From Burkholderiales bacterium (lineage in GTDB: Bacteria; Pseudomonadota; Gammaproteobacteria; Burkholderiales; Burkholderiaceae_C), in contig JAUVWL010000001.1 of NCBI GenBank assembly GCA_030604135.1, positions 248,001-312,000 of the forward strand: a stretch of 64,000 nt of DNA, read 5' to 3'. A program made the position numbers and the translations under genes. Positions 40,228-49,714 of this stretch are shown piece by piece. Under the pieces are notes generated by a model that made no database searches, was not told the origin of the DNA, and worked only from the letters and a program-made list of their open reading frames with translations. Position 1 is the first letter of the stretch, and every line of letters begins with the position of its first letter.

Positions 40228-42135
40228 ATGAGCCAAGACACAGGCTATGCCGACTTTCACCGACGCTCCATCGAAGACCGCGATGGTTTTTGGCGTGAAC
40301 AGGCCCAGCTGATCGACTGGCAGCAGCCCTTTGAGCAGGTTTGTGACTACAGCAACCCGCCGTTTGCCCGCTGGTTCGTGGGCGGGCAGACCAACCTGTG
40401 TCACAACGCCGTGGACCGGCACCTGAAGGACCGAGCCGATCAGAACGCCCTGATTTTTGTCTCGACCGAGACCGACACCGAGAAGGCCTACAGTTTCCGC
40501 GAACTGCACGCAGAGGTTAGCCGCATGGCGGCCATCCTCAAAGGCCAGGGGGTCGGCAAGGGTGACCGTGTGCTGATCTACATGCCCATGATCGCCGAAG
40601 CCTGTTTTGCCATGCTGGCCTGTGCCCGCATCGGTGCGATCCATTCGGTGGTGTTCGGTGGCTTTGCGAGCCATTCGCTGGCCAGCCGCATCGACGACGC
40701 CAAGCCGGTGGTCATCGTCAGCGCCGACGCGGGCATGCGTGGCGGCAAGGTGGTTCCCTACAAGCACCTGCTGGACGAAGCCATCAACCTGGCCGGCCAC
40801 AAGCCCGCCCGGGTGCTGATGGTCAATCGGGGTCTGGCCGATCTGGCGCCAGTGGCCGGTCGCGACGTCGATTACGCCACCGAGCGGGCCCAGGTGATGG
40901 ATGCGCAAGTGCCCTGCGAGTGGGTCGACAGCACCCACCCGAGCTACATCCTCTACACCAGCGGCACCACCGGCAAGCCCAAAGGCGTCCAGCGCGACAC
41001 CGCAGGCTACGCCGTGGCGCTGGCGGCGTCCATGAAGCACATCTACATGGGCGAGCCGGGCGAGACCTATTTCTCCACCTCCGACATCGGCTGGGTGGTG
41101 GGCCACAGTTACATCATCTATGGTCCCCTGATCAACGGCATGGCCACCATCATGTACGAGGGCCTGCCCATTCGGCCCGATGCCGGCATCTGGTGGAGCC
41201 TGGTCGAGAAGTACAAGGTCTCGGTCATGTTCTCGGCGCCCACCGCGGCCCGCGTGCTCAAGAAGCAGGATCCCGCCTACCTGAGCAAGTACGACCTGTC
41301 CAGCCTCAAGGCGCTGTTTCTGGCCGGCGAGCCGCTGGACGAACCGACCGCGACCTGGATTGCCGATGCCATCGGCAAGCCCATCATCGACAACTACTGG
41401 CAGACCGAGACAGGCTGGCCCATCATGGCCATTTGCAACGGGGTGGAAGAGGCGCCCACCAAGTTCGGGTCTCCCGGCAAGGCGGTTTACGGCTACGACG
41501 TGAAGCTGATCGACGAGACCACCGGTGAGGAAATCACCGAGCCTGGAAAAAAGGGCGTGATCGCGGTCAACGGTCCTTTGCCGCCCGGCTGCCTGCAAAC
41601 GGTGTGGGGCGACGATGAACGTTACGTCAAGACCTACTGGTCCAGCATCCACAACAAGGTCATGTACTCCACCTTCGACTGGGGTATTCGCGACGAGGAT
41701 GGCTACTTCTTCATTCTGGGCCGCACCGACGACGTGATCAACGTGGCCGGCCACCGGCTTGGCACCCGCGAAATCGAGGAAAGCATCTCCAGCCACCCGA
41801 ATGTGGCCGAAGTGGCCGTGGTCGGCGTGGCCGACCAGCTCAAAGGCCAGGTGGCCGTGGCCTTCGCCGTGCTCAAGGACCCATCGAAAGCGGCCACCGA
41901 CGCCGACGCGCTCAAGCTCGAGGGCGAGATCATGAAGGTGGTGGACGACCAGCTGGGAGCTGTGGCCCGTCCGGCCAGGGTGCGTTTCGTGTCGGTGTTG
42001 CCCAAGACCCGTTCCGGCAAGCTGCTGCGACGCGCGATACAGGCGGTTTGTGAAGGCCGCGATCCGGGCGACCTCACCACCATGGAAGACCCGGCGGCGC
42101 TACAGCAGGTCAAGGACCTCGTCGCTTCCCGCTGA
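40228..42135 (+). CDS. prpE: propionate--CoA ligase
   Basis: AMP-forming acyl-CoA synthetase activating propionate for the 2-methylcitrate cycle. It has 635 residues. The start MSQDTGYADFHRRSIEDRDG, WFVGGQTNLCHNAVDRHL and the mid-region ADAGMRGGKVVPYKHLLDEA match the PrpE branch rather than acetyl-CoA synthetase. The ATP-binding motif YTSGTTGKPKGVQRD, NYWQTETGWPI and the C-terminal catalytic Lys in TRSGKLLRR are present. AGGAGA precedes the ATG at 40228. No prpB, prpC or prpD gene is in the window, so it is separate from a methylcitrate operon here. A perfect palindrome lies upstream. Confidence 0.94.
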   Translation: MSQDTGYADFHRRSIEDRDGFWREQAQLIDWQQPFEQVCDYSNPPFARWFVGGQTNLCHNAVDRHLKDRADQNALIFVSTETDTEKAYSFRELHAEVSRMAAILKGQGVGKGDRVLIYMPMIAEACFAMLACARIGAIHSVVFGGFASHSLASRIDDAKPVVIVSADAGMRGGKVVPYKHLLDEAINLAGHKPARVLMVNRGLADLAPVAGRDVDYATERAQVMDAQVPCEWVDSTHPSYILYTSGTTGKPKGVQRDTAGYAVALAASMKHIYMGEPGETYFSTSDIGWVVGHSYIIYGPLINGMATIMYEGLPIRPDAGIWWSLVEKYKVSVMFSAPTAARVLKKQDPAYLSKYDLSSLKALFLAGEPLDEPTATWIADAIGKPIIDNYWQTETGWPIMAICNGVEEAPTKFGSPGKAVYGYDVKLIDETTGEEITEPGKKGVIAVNGPLPPGCLQTVWGDDERYVKTYWSSIHNKVMYSTFDWGIRDEDGYFFILGRTDDVINVAGHRLGTREIEESISSHPNVAEVAVVGVADQLKGQVAVAFAVLKDPSKAATDADALKLEGEIMKVVDDQLGAVARPARVRFVSVLPKTRSGKLLRRAIQAVCEGRDPGDLTTMEDPAALQQVKDLVASR

Positions 42136-42218
42136 CTGGCAGAGCAGCCGGGCGGCATATTGGTGCAGCAACTCCAGCGCGAAGCTGGTGCCAATCGGGT
42201 GGCGCTGGAACCCGAATG

Positions 42219-42237
42219 TAAGTATGATGAATGCTTA
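42219..42237. promoter_or_regulatory. AT-rich dyad upstream of the ArsR-type gene
   Basis: TAAGTAT / ATGCTTA (six of seven complementary) flank GATGA, next to a TATATT (42236-42241) that could be a -10. ArsR-family repressors usually bind AT-rich dyads over their own promoter, so autoregulation is plausible. Two in-frame ATG codons (42224 and 42227) fall inside the dyad. Confidence 0.35.
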
Positions 42238-42259
42238 TATTGCTAAGGCGCTATCCATC

Positions 42260-42634
42260 ATGGACAAAATCATCGAGGCAGATGGTACGGTCGACAACGT
42301 TCGTGTGTTCGAACTGGCCGCCGAACTGTTCGGCGTGCTGGCCACACCCATGCGCCTTCGCATCCTCAGCGCACTGTGCGACAAGGAAAAGTCTGTCTCG
42401 CAGTTGCTGCAGGAAATCGACACCACGCAACCCAACCTGTCGCAGCACCTGAATCTGCTGTACCGGGCAGGCGTGCTGGCCAAGCGCAAGGAAGGCACGC
42501 AGGTCATCTACCGTGTGCAGAGCGAGAAAGCCGTCAAGCTCTGCCGCACCGTCTGCACCCAGATCGCCATCGAGATGGACGAACCCACGGCAGTTCCTGC
42601 GTCCGAGCGCTTGTCGCCCAGGTTGGTTTCCTGA
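42260..42634 (+). CDS. ArsR/SmtB-family transcriptional regulator
   Basis: Winged-helix repressor of 124 residues from the ATG at 42260; tandem in-frame ATGs at 42224/42227 would add 11-12 residues. The fold reads ELFGVLATPMRLRILSALCD, SVSQLLQEIDTTQPNLSQHL (recognition helix), LLYRAGVLAKRKEGTQVIYR (wing). There is no canonical metal site, but cysteines at about 40, 95 and 99 fall near positions used by dithiol, persulfide-sensing ArsR proteins (BigR/SqrR type). Its target is unknown; neighbours are prpE and sucA. A strong terminator follows, so it is a single-gene unit. Confidence 0.88.
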   Translation: MDKIIEADGTVDNVRVFELAAELFGVLATPMRLRILSALCDKEKSVSQLLQEIDTTQPNLSQHLNLLYRAGVLAKRKEGTQVIYRVQSEKAVKLCRTVCTQIAIEMDEPTAVPASERLSPRLVS

Positions 42635-42682
42635 AGCCTGGCGTCCGATGCGCGGCAAAAACTTGGCGGCATAGCAACAGTC

Positions 42683-42714
42683 AACGGGCCCTGTGGGGCC
42701 CGTTGGTGCTTTTG
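42683..42714 (+). terminator. terminator after the ArsR-type gene
   Basis: AACGGGCCC (42683-42691) pairs perfectly with GGGCCCGTT (42696-42704) around TGTG, followed by GGTGCTTTTG. It separates the regulator from the sucA operon. The remaining 160 bp before sucA contain a possible weak extended -10 (TGGCACAAT, 42748-42756). Confidence 0.7.
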
Positions 42715-42875
42715 CAGCGATTTTCTGCCCGCCTGCCGTCGGACTGGTGGCACAATTCGAGGTTGCAGTCAGGTCCTTCCAGTCACTGTCGCATCCGCCA
42801 ATCGGTTCAGCCGTGTCGCGGGAGGTTTTCCAACCACCACATGCTTCCCCAAGGGAAGCGGAGGCCAGCGGTTCA

Positions 42876-45755
42876 ATGAGCGAGACAAGCAACGTCTATG
42901 TTGCCTATAAAGGCAACTCTTATCTCTTCGGCGGCAATGCGCCTTACGTCGAAGAAATGTACGAGAAGTACCTGGAGAATCCGGGCAGCGTGCCCGATAA
43001 CTGGCGCAGCTATTTCGACGCCCTCCAGCACGTTCCCGCAGCCGATGGCAGCGACGCCCGCGATGTGCCGCACATGCCGGTCATCAACGCGTTTGCCGAG
43101 CGGGCCAAGCAAGGTGTCACCAAGGTGGTCATCGCCGCCGGCGCCGACTCCGACCTCGGACGCAAGCGGGTTCAGGTCCAGCAGCTCATCGCAGCCTACC
43201 GCAACATCGGATCCCGCTGGGCCGATCTCGACCCGCTCAAGCGCACCGAGCGCGAACACATACCCGAGCTGGATCCGGCTTCTTACGGCTTCTCCGACGC
43301 CGACCTGGAAACCGTCTTCAACACCAGCAACACCTATTTCGGCAAGGAAGTCATGTCCTTGCGCGAACTGCTCAACGCCCTGCGCGAGACCTATTGCGGC
43401 ACGCTGGGCGTCGAGTACATGTTCATCACCGACCAGACGCAGAAGCGCTGGTGGCAGGAGAAGCTGGAGTCCATCCGCAGCAAGCCCTCCTTCAACGCCG
43501 ACAAGAAGAAGCAGATCCTCGATCGGCTGACCGCCGCCGAGGGCCTGGAGCGTTTCCTGCACACCAAGTACGTCGGTCAGAAGCGCTTCTCGCTGGAGGG
43601 TGGCGAGAGCTTCATCGCGGCCATGGACGAGGTTATCCAGCAGGCCGGTGCACAGGGTGTCCAGGAAATCGTGATCGGCATGGCCCACCGCGGCCGCCTC
43701 AACGTGCTGGTCAACACCCTGGGCAAGATGCCCAAGGACCTGTTTGCCGAGTTCGAGCATACCGCGCCCGAAGACCTGCCGGCCGGCGACGTCAAGTACC
43801 ACCAGGGCTTCAGCTCGGACGTGTCCACTCCCGGCGGCCCGGTGCACCTGAGCCTGGCGTTCAACCCGTCTCACCTGGAGATCGTCAATCCGGTTGTCGA
43901 AGGCTCGACCCGCGCCCGTCTGGACCGCCGGGGCGATCCGCTGGGTGCCCAGGTGCTGCCGGTGCTGGTGCACGGCGATGCCGCCTTTGCCGGTCAGGGT
44001 GTCAACCAGGAAACCCTGGCCCTGGCCCAGACCCGCGGATACCGCACCGGCGGCACGGTGCACATCGTCATCAACAACCAGATCGGTTTCACCACCTCCG
44101 ATCCGCGCGACCTGCGCTCCACCCTGTACTGCACCGACATCGTCAAGGGCTACGAGGTGCCGGTGCTGCACGTCAATGGCGACGATCCCGAGGCCGTGGT
44201 GCTGGCGGCCCAGCTGGCGCTCGAGTTCCGCATGACCTTCCGCAAGGACGTGGTCATCGACATCATCTGCTTCCGCAAGCTGGGTCACAACGAGCAGGAC
44301 ACGCCCAGCCTGACCCAGCCGCTGATGTACAAGAAGATTGCGCAGCACCCGGGCACGCGCAAGCTCTACGCCGACCGGCTGGCGGCGCAAGGCCTGGGCG
44401 AGACGCTGGGCGACGAGATGGCCAAGGCCTACCGGGCCGCGCTGGACGCCGGTCGTCACACGGTGGACCCGGTGCTGACCAACTTCAAGAGCAAGTACGC
44501 CGTCGACTGGGTGCCCTTCCTCGGCAAGAAGTGGACCGATGCAGGCGATACCGCCATTCCGCTGACCGAATGGACCCGTCTGGCCGAGCGCATCACCACG
44601 TTGCCCGAGTCCGTCAACGTACACCCGCTGGTGCGCAAGGTGTATGACGACCGCGCCGCCATGGGACGTGGTGACATCCAGGTGGACTGGGGCATGGGCG
44701 AGCACATGGCCTTTGCCTCCCTGGTGGCCAGCGGCTACCCGGTCCGCCTCTCGGGCGAGGACTGCGGACGCGGCACCTTTACCCACCGCCACGCCGTCAT
44801 CCATGACCAGAAGCGCGAGCGCTGGGACGAGGGCAGCTATGTGCCGCTGCAGAACGTCGCCGACAACCAGGCGCCGTTCGTGGTCATCGACTCCATCCTG
44901 TCAGAGGAGGCGGTGCTGGCTTTCGAATACGGCTACGCCTCCAACGACCCGAACACCCTGGTCATCTGGGAGGCCCAGTTCGGCGACTTCGCCAACGGTG
45001 CCCAGGTCGTGATCGACCAGTTCATCGCCTCCGGCGAGGTCAAGTGGGGCCGCGTCAACGGCATTACCCTGATGTTGCCCCACGGCTACGAAGGGCAGGG
45101 ACCCGAGCACAGCTCGGCGCGCCTGGAGCGCTTCATGCAGCTGGCCGCCGACACCAACATGCAGATCGTGCAGCCGACCACGGCCAGCCAGATCTTCCAC
45201 GTGCTGCGACGTCAGATGGTCCGCAACCTGCGCAAGCCGCTGATCCTGTTCACGCCCAAATCCCTGCTGCGCAACAAGGATGCGACCTCGCCACTGTCCG
45301 AGTTCACCAAGGGTGGCTTCCAGACCGTGATCCCCGAGCAGAACCCGGCTGTGGTCAAGAAGGCCGAGAAGGTCAAGCGGGTCATCTGCTGTTCGGGCAA
45401 GGTTTACTACGACCTGGTCAAGAAGCGCGAGGAAAAGGGCGCCGACGACGTGGCCATCCTCCGTGTTGAGCAGCTGTATCCGTTCCCGCACAAGGTGTTC
45501 GGGGCCGAGATCAGGAAGTACCCCAACGCGGTCGATGTGGTCTGGTGCCAGGACGAGCCACAGAACCAGGGAGCCTGGTTCTTTGTGCAGCACTACATCC
45601 ACGAGAACATGCTCGATGGTCAGAAGCTGGGCTATGCCGGCCGCGCCGCTTCGGCGTCGCCCGCGGTCGGATACGCGCACCTGCACCAGGAACAGCAGAA
45701 GACCCTGGTCGAAGCCGCTTTCGGCAAGCTCAAGGGCTTCATCCTCACCAAATAA
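42876..45755 (+). CDS. sucA: 2-oxoglutarate dehydrogenase E1 component
   Basis: Thiamine-diphosphate decarboxylase of the TCA-cycle 2-oxoglutarate dehydrogenase complex. It has 959 residues. The N-terminal segment YLFGGNAPYVEEMYEKYLEN, GMAHRGRLNVLVNTLGK, NQIGFTTSDPRD, the ThDP-binding VNGDDPEAVV region, and HGYEGQGPEHSSARLERF with VVWCQDEPQNQGAW near the C-terminus are typical. I chose the ATG at 42876 (MSETSNVY) because homologues begin there; upstream in-frame residues lack conservation. It is followed by sucB across an 84-bp gap that holds a long hairpin. Confidence 0.98.
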   Translation: MSETSNVYVAYKGNSYLFGGNAPYVEEMYEKYLENPGSVPDNWRSYFDALQHVPAADGSDARDVPHMPVINAFAERAKQGVTKVVIAAGADSDLGRKRVQVQQLIAAYRNIGSRWADLDPLKRTEREHIPELDPASYGFSDADLETVFNTSNTYFGKEVMSLRELLNALRETYCGTLGVEYMFITDQTQKRWWQEKLESIRSKPSFNADKKKQILDRLTAAEGLERFLHTKYVGQKRFSLEGGESFIAAMDEVIQQAGAQGVQEIVIGMAHRGRLNVLVNTLGKMPKDLFAEFEHTAPEDLPAGDVKYHQGFSSDVSTPGGPVHLSLAFNPSHLEIVNPVVEGSTRARLDRRGDPLGAQVLPVLVHGDAAFAGQGVNQETLALAQTRGYRTGGTVHIVINNQIGFTTSDPRDLRSTLYCTDIVKGYEVPVLHVNGDDPEAVVLAAQLALEFRMTFRKDVVIDIICFRKLGHNEQDTPSLTQPLMYKKIAQHPGTRKLYADRLAAQGLGETLGDEMAKAYRAALDAGRHTVDPVLTNFKSKYAVDWVPFLGKKWTDAGDTAIPLTEWTRLAERITTLPESVNVHPLVRKVYDDRAAMGRGDIQVDWGMGEHMAFASLVASGYPVRLSGEDCGRGTFTHRHAVIHDQKRERWDEGSYVPLQNVADNQAPFVVIDSILSEEAVLAFEYGYASNDPNTLVIWEAQFGDFANGAQVVIDQFIASGEVKWGRVNGITLMLPHGYEGQGPEHSSARLERFMQLAADTNMQIVQPTTASQIFHVLRRQMVRNLRKPLILFTPKSLLRNKDATSPLSEFTKGGFQTVIPEQNPAVVKKAEKVKRVICCSGKVYYDLVKKREEKGADDVAILRVEQLYPFPHKVFGAEIRKYPNAVDVVWCQDEPQNQGAWFFVQHYIHENMLDGQKLGYAGRAASASPAVGYAHLHQEQQKTLVEAAFGKLKGFILTK

Positions 45756-45765
45756 CACGAACGTC

Positions 45766-45812
45766 GCATGCCCCCGGCCATGGTTCTCAGGTCATGGTTC
45801 GGCAGGGCATGC
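45766..45812 (+). other. sucA-sucB intercistronic hairpin
   Basis: Outer stem GCATGCCC (45766-45773) / GGGCATGC (45805-45812) is perfect. Inside it CCGGCCATG (45774-45782) pairs with CATGGTTCGG (45793-45802) with one wobble and one bulge, around a ten-base loop. There is no T run, so it is not a typical terminator. It does not cover the sucB ribosome-binding site at about 45826. Confidence 0.6.
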
Positions 45813-45839
45813 CAATGAACGAATCAAGGTAGAACATCC

Positions 45840-47096
45840 ATGGCAATCGTAGAAGTCAAGGTTCCGCAGCTGTCCGAATCCGTGGCCGAGGCCACCCTGC
45901 TGCAGTGGAAGAAAAATGTCGGTGAGTCCGTCGCCGCCGACGAGATTCTGATCGAGATCGAAACCGACAAGGTGGTGCTGGAGTGCCCGGCGCCGGCCGG
46001 CGGTGTGCTGGTCGAGATCGTGCAGGGCGACGGCGCCACCGTCGCTGCCGAGCAGCTCATCGCCAGGATCGATACCGAGGCGGTCGCAGGTGCCGCCGCA
46101 CCCGCTGCTGTGCCTGCTGCAGCCGCTGCTGCACCGGTGTCCGCACCCGCAGCTGCAGCCACCTCCACCAGCAAGGCCGGCGTGGCCATGCCCGCCGCCG
46201 CCAAGCTGATGGCCGATGCCGGGATGGCGCCAGGCTCCGTGGCGGGCACAGGCAAGGACGGTCGCGTCACCAAGGGTGACGTGCTGGCCGCCGCCAGCGC
46301 ACCCAGGGCGGTAGTGGCCGCACCTGCAGCCATTCCGACAGGCGCCCCCACAAAGGTGCTGCCGCAGGTTCCGACCATGGCGCCTGACCTGGGCGACCGC
46401 CCGGAAGAGCGCGTGCCTATGACCCGCCTGCGTGCCCGCGTGGCCGAGCGATTGTTGCAGTCGCAGGCCACCAACGCCATCCTGACCACCTTCAACGAAA
46501 TCAACATGGCCCCGGTCATGGACATGCGCAAGCGCATGCAGGAGCGTTTCGAAAAGGAACATGGCGTCAAGCTGGGCTTCATGAGCTTCTTCGTCAAGGC
46601 CGCTGTGCACGCCCTCAAGAAGTTTCCAGTGCTTAACGCCTCGGTGGACGGCAACGACATCGTCTATCACGGCTACTTCGACATTGGTATTGCGGTCGGC
46701 TCGCCTCGCGGGCTGGTGGTGCCCATCCTGCGCAATGCCGACCAGATGAGCTTTGCCGACATCGAGAAGAAGATTGCCGAATTCGGCCAGAAGGCCAAGG
46801 AAGGCAAGATCGGACTGGATGACCTCACCGGCGGCACCTTCTCGATCTCCAACGGCGGTACCTTCGGCTCCATGATGTCCACGCCCATCATCAACCCCCC
46901 GCAGTCGGCCATTCTGGGCGTGCACGCCACCAAGGACCGAGCCATGGTCGAGAACGGTCAGGTGGTGGTCCGTCCGATGAACTACTTCGCCATGTCCTAC
47001 GACCACCGCATCATCGATGGCCGCGAAGCCGTGCTGGGCCTGGTCGCCATGAAGGAAGCGCTGGAAGATCCCGCCCGTCTCCTCTTCGATATCTGA
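45840..47096 (+). CDS. sucB: 2-oxoglutarate dehydrogenase E2, dihydrolipoyl succinyltransferase
   Basis: Core of the 2-oxoglutarate dehydrogenase complex, transferring succinyl to CoA. It has 418 residues: a single lipoyl domain (about 1-77, lipoyl Lys44 in ETDKVVLE), Ala/Pro linker, E3-binding domain (about 115-152: [20 protein letters not shown]), second linker, and catalytic domain from about 185 ([19 protein letters not shown]), with [15 protein letters not shown] at the C-terminus. AAGG precedes the ATG. The lipoyl domain is clearly different from the three in the pyruvate dehydrogenase operon. Confidence 0.98.
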   Translation: MAIVEVKVPQLSESVAEATLLQWKKNVGESVAADEILIEIETDKVVLECPAPAGGVLVEIVQGDGATVAAEQLIARIDTEAVAGAAAPAAVPAAAAAAPVSAPAAAATSTSKAGVAMPAAAKLMADAGMAPGSVAGTGKDGRVTKGDVLAAASAPRAVVAAPAAIPTGAPTKVLPQVPTMAPDLGDRPEERVPMTRLRARVAERLLQSQATNAILTTFNEINMAPVMDMRKRMQERFEKEHGVKLGFMSFFVKAAVHALKKFPVLNASVDGNDIVYHGYFDIGIAVGSPRGLVVPILRNADQMSFADIEKKIAEFGQKAKEGKIGLDDLTGGTFSISNGGTFGSMMSTPIINPPQSAILGVHATKDRAMVENGQVVVRPMNYFAMSYDHRIIDGREAVLGLVAMKEALEDPARLLFDI

Positions 47097-47115
47097 TCGA
47101 GCATAGAGCCAGCAG

Positions 47116-47136
47116 ACGCCCCTTCGGGGGCGTTTG
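47116..47136 (+). terminator. sucB-lpd intercistronic hairpin
   Basis: ACGCCCC (47116-47122) pairs with GGGGCGT (47127-47133) around TTCG, followed by TTTG-like sequence. It is stable, but its T run is short, so partial termination or an mRNA 3' stabiliser is likely rather than full stop. Confidence 0.55.
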
Positions 47137-47160
47137 TCCAACCCCATTCAGGAAAAGAAC

Positions 47161-48588
47161 ATGTCTCAAGCATTTGACGTCGTCGTGATCGGTGCTGGCC
47201 CCGGTGGCTATATCGCCGCCATCCGCGCAGCCCAGCTGGGTTTCAAGGTCGCGTGTATCGACGAGTGGAAAAACGCCACCGGAGGCCCGGCCCCGGGTGG
47301 CACCTGCACCAACGTCGGCTGTATTCCGTCCAAAGCCCTGCTGCAGTCGTCCGAGCATTTCGAGCACGCCAACCACCACTTTGCCGACCACGGCATCAGC
47401 ACCGGCAAGGTGACCATGGACGTGGCCAAGATGGTGGGCCGAAAGGACACCGTCGTGAAGCAGAACAACGACGGCATCCTCTATCTGTTCAAGAAGAACA
47501 AGGTCAGTTTCTTCCATGGTCGTGGTTCCTTCGTGAAAGCCGTGGAAGGCGGCTACGAGATCCAGGTGTCCGGCGCCAAGGACGAGATTCTCACCGGCAA
47601 GCAGATCGTGGTGGCCACCGGTTCCAACGCCCGTGCGCTGCCGGGCGTGCCGTTCGACGAGGTCAACGTGCTGTCCAACGATGGCGCACTGCGTATCGGT
47701 GCGGTGCCCAAGAAGCTCGCCTTGATCGGTTCGGGTGTGATCGGCCTGGAAATGGGCTCGGTCTGGCGCCGCCTGGGTGCCGACGTGACCATTCTGGAAG
47801 GACTGCCGACTTTCCTGGGCGCGGTGGACGAGCAGATCGCCAAGGAAGCCAAGAAGGCGTTCGACAAGCAGGGCCTGAAGATCGAGCTGGGCGTGACCGT
47901 GGGCGAGATCAAGAATGGCAAGAAGGGTGTCAGCGTGGCCTACACCAACGCCAAGGGCGAGGCGCAGACGCTCGATGCCGACAAACTCATCGTGTCGATT
48001 GGTCGCGTGCCCAACACCATCGGGCTGAACGCCGAAGCCGTGGGCCTGCAACTGGATGAGCGTGGCGCCATTGTGGTCGACGACGAATGCCGCACCAGCC
48101 TGCGTGGCGTGTGGGCCGTGGGTGACGTGGTGCGGGGTCCGATGCTGGCACACAAGGCAGAAGAAGAGGGTGTGGCCGTGGCCGAGCGCATCGCAGGCCA
48201 GCACGGTCACGTCAACTTCAACACCATTCCCTGGGTCATTTACACCAGCCCCGAAATCGCCTGGGTGGGGCGTACCGAGCAGCAGCTCAAGGCCGATGGT
48301 GTGGCCTACAAAGCCGGCACTTTCCCGTTCCTGGCAAATGGCCGTGCCCGCGCGCTGGGCGACACCACGGGCATGGTCAAATTCCTGGCCGATGCCAAGA
48401 CGGACGAGATCCTGGGCGTGCACATCGTGGGCCCGATGGCTTCCGAGCTCATCGCAGAAGCTGTGGTGGCGATGGAATTCAAGGCCAGTGCCGAAGACAT
48501 CGCCCGGATTTGCCATGCCCACCCCTCCTTGTCCGAGGCGACCAAGGAGGCGGCGCTCGCGGTGGACAAGCGGACGCTGAACTTCTGA
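47161..48588 (+). CDS. lpd: dihydrolipoyl dehydrogenase (E3), standard form
   Basis: Second E3 in the window, serving 2-oxoglutarate dehydrogenase. It has 475 residues and no fused lipoyl domain. FAD motif [15 protein letters not shown] is at the N-terminus, redox Cys49 and Cys54 in [19 protein letters not shown] motif [34 protein letters not shown], and the C-terminal HAHPSLSEA with the catalytic His-Glu pair. The ATG at 47161 has AGGAAAA upstream; the longer frame from 47134 overlaps the hairpin region. zapE follows after 13 bp. Confidence 0.97.
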   Translation: MSQAFDVVVIGAGPGGYIAAIRAAQLGFKVACIDEWKNATGGPAPGGTCTNVGCIPSKALLQSSEHFEHANHHFADHGISTGKVTMDVAKMVGRKDTVVKQNNDGILYLFKKNKVSFFHGRGSFVKAVEGGYEIQVSGAKDEILTGKQIVVATGSNARALPGVPFDEVNVLSNDGALRIGAVPKKLALIGSGVIGLEMGSVWRRLGADVTILEGLPTFLGAVDEQIAKEAKKAFDKQGLKIELGVTVGEIKNGKKGVSVAYTNAKGEAQTLDADKLIVSIGRVPNTIGLNAEAVGLQLDERGAIVVDDECRTSLRGVWAVGDVVRGPMLAHKAEEEGVAVAERIAGQHGHVNFNTIPWVIYTSPEIAWVGRTEQQLKADGVAYKAGTFPFLANGRARALGDTTGMVKFLADAKTDEILGVHIVGPMASELIAEAVVAMEFKASAEDIARICHAHPSLSEATKEAALAVDKRTLNF

Positions 48589-48601
48589 GTCGGGTGCGCT
48601 C

Positions 48602-49699
48602 TTGTCGGTTCGCAGCACCTACGAAGCGGAGTTGCGTGCGCGCGGCTTCAGCGCCGATCCCGCGCAGCTGCGCGCGGTTGAAGCCTTGGAGCGCTGCGCC
48701 CGCGAGTGGTCGGTCTACAAGCAGAAGCGTTCCAACTCGCTGAAGAAGCTCTTTGTTCACCCGGAGATCCCGCGCGGCGTCTACATGTATGGCGGGGTGG
48801 GGCGGGGTAAGAGCTTCCTGATGGACTGCTTCTTCAACGCCGTCCCGCTCAAGCGCAAGACACGCCTGCACTTTCACGAGTTCATGCGGGAGGTGCACCG
48901 GGAGCTGCGTGACCTGCAGGGCACGGTCAATCCGCTGGATGTGCTGGGTGCGCGCATCGCCCAGCGCTACAAGCTGATCTGCTTTGACGAGTTCCACGTG
49001 GCGGACGTGACCGATGCCATGATCCTGCACCGCTTGCTGGACGCCTTGTTCAAGGCGGGTGTCGGCTTTGTCACCACCTCCAACTTCCATCCCGACGGGC
49101 TGTATCCCGACGGGCTGCACCGTGACCGCATCCTGCCGGCCATTGCGATGCTCAAGCAGAAGCTGGAGGTCATCAACGTCGACCACGGAACCGATTACCG
49201 TCAGCGAACCCTGACCCACGTCGAGCTTTACCATTGCCCGCTCGACGCACAGGCCGATGCCTCGCTGGAGGCCACCTTCGCCAAGCTCGCTGAAGCGCAC
49301 GACGAAGAACCGGTCATGCACATCGAGTCCCGCCAGATTCCTGCCGTGCGGCGTGCCGGGGGCGTGATCTGGTTCGATTTCCGCACGCTGTGCGGCGGCC
49401 CCCGGTCACAGAACGACTACCTGGAGATCGCGACGCAGTTTCACACGGTGTTGCTGTCCAACGTGCCGCAGATGTCGGTTCGGCAGGCCTCCGAAGCGCG
49501 GCGCTTCACCTGGCTGATCGATGTGCTGTACGACCGCCGGGTCAAGCTGATCATGTCCGCTGCGGTGCTTCCGGAGACCCTCTACACAGAAGGCCCGATG
49601 GCGCATGAGTTCCCGCGCACGGTGTCCAGGCTGGGTGAGATGCAGTCGGCCGAGTACCTGGCAACAGAGCACCGCGTCGTGGACACCGGTCTGACCTGA
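48602..49699 (+). CDS. zapE: cell division ATPase ZapE (AFG1 family)
   Basis: AFG1-like P-loop ATPase of 365 residues. In E. coli ZapE associates with the Z ring during constriction. Walker A is GGVGRGKS at about 64-71 and Walker B is LICFDEFHV at about 125-133 (Asp129-Glu130); FVTTSNFHPDGLYPDGLHR holds the sensor-1 Asn. Near the C-terminus the family's FRTLCGGPRSQNDYLEIA and FTWLIDVLYDRRVKLI are present. The best start is TTG at 48602; no ATG exists upstream in frame. It lies 13 bp after lpd, and readthrough from the suc operon is likely. It converges on the PP2C gene. Confidence 0.93.
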   Translation: MSVRSTYEAELRARGFSADPAQLRAVEALERCAREWSVYKQKRSNSLKKLFVHPEIPRGVYMYGGVGRGKSFLMDCFFNAVPLKRKTRLHFHEFMREVHRELRDLQGTVNPLDVLGARIAQRYKLICFDEFHVADVTDAMILHRLLDALFKAGVGFVTTSNFHPDGLYPDGLHRDRILPAIAMLKQKLEVINVDHGTDYRQRTLTHVELYHCPLDAQADASLEATFAKLAEAHDEEPVMHIESRQIPAVRRAGGVIWFDFRTLCGGPRSQNDYLEIATQFHTVLLSNVPQMSVRQASEARRFTWLIDVLYDRRVKLIMSAAVLPETLYTEGPMAHEFPRTVSRLGEMQSAEYLATEHRVVDTGLT

Positions 49700-49714
49700 A
49701 GCCGGCCGCAGGGT

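Noticed and set aside
42873-44804. 643-codon frame antisense to sucA
   Set aside because: Shadow of sucA with no motif or ribosome-binding site.
48594-48601. GTG at 48594 as a zapE start
   Set aside because: It is not in the zapE frame; the TTG at 48602 is the earliest plausible in-frame start.
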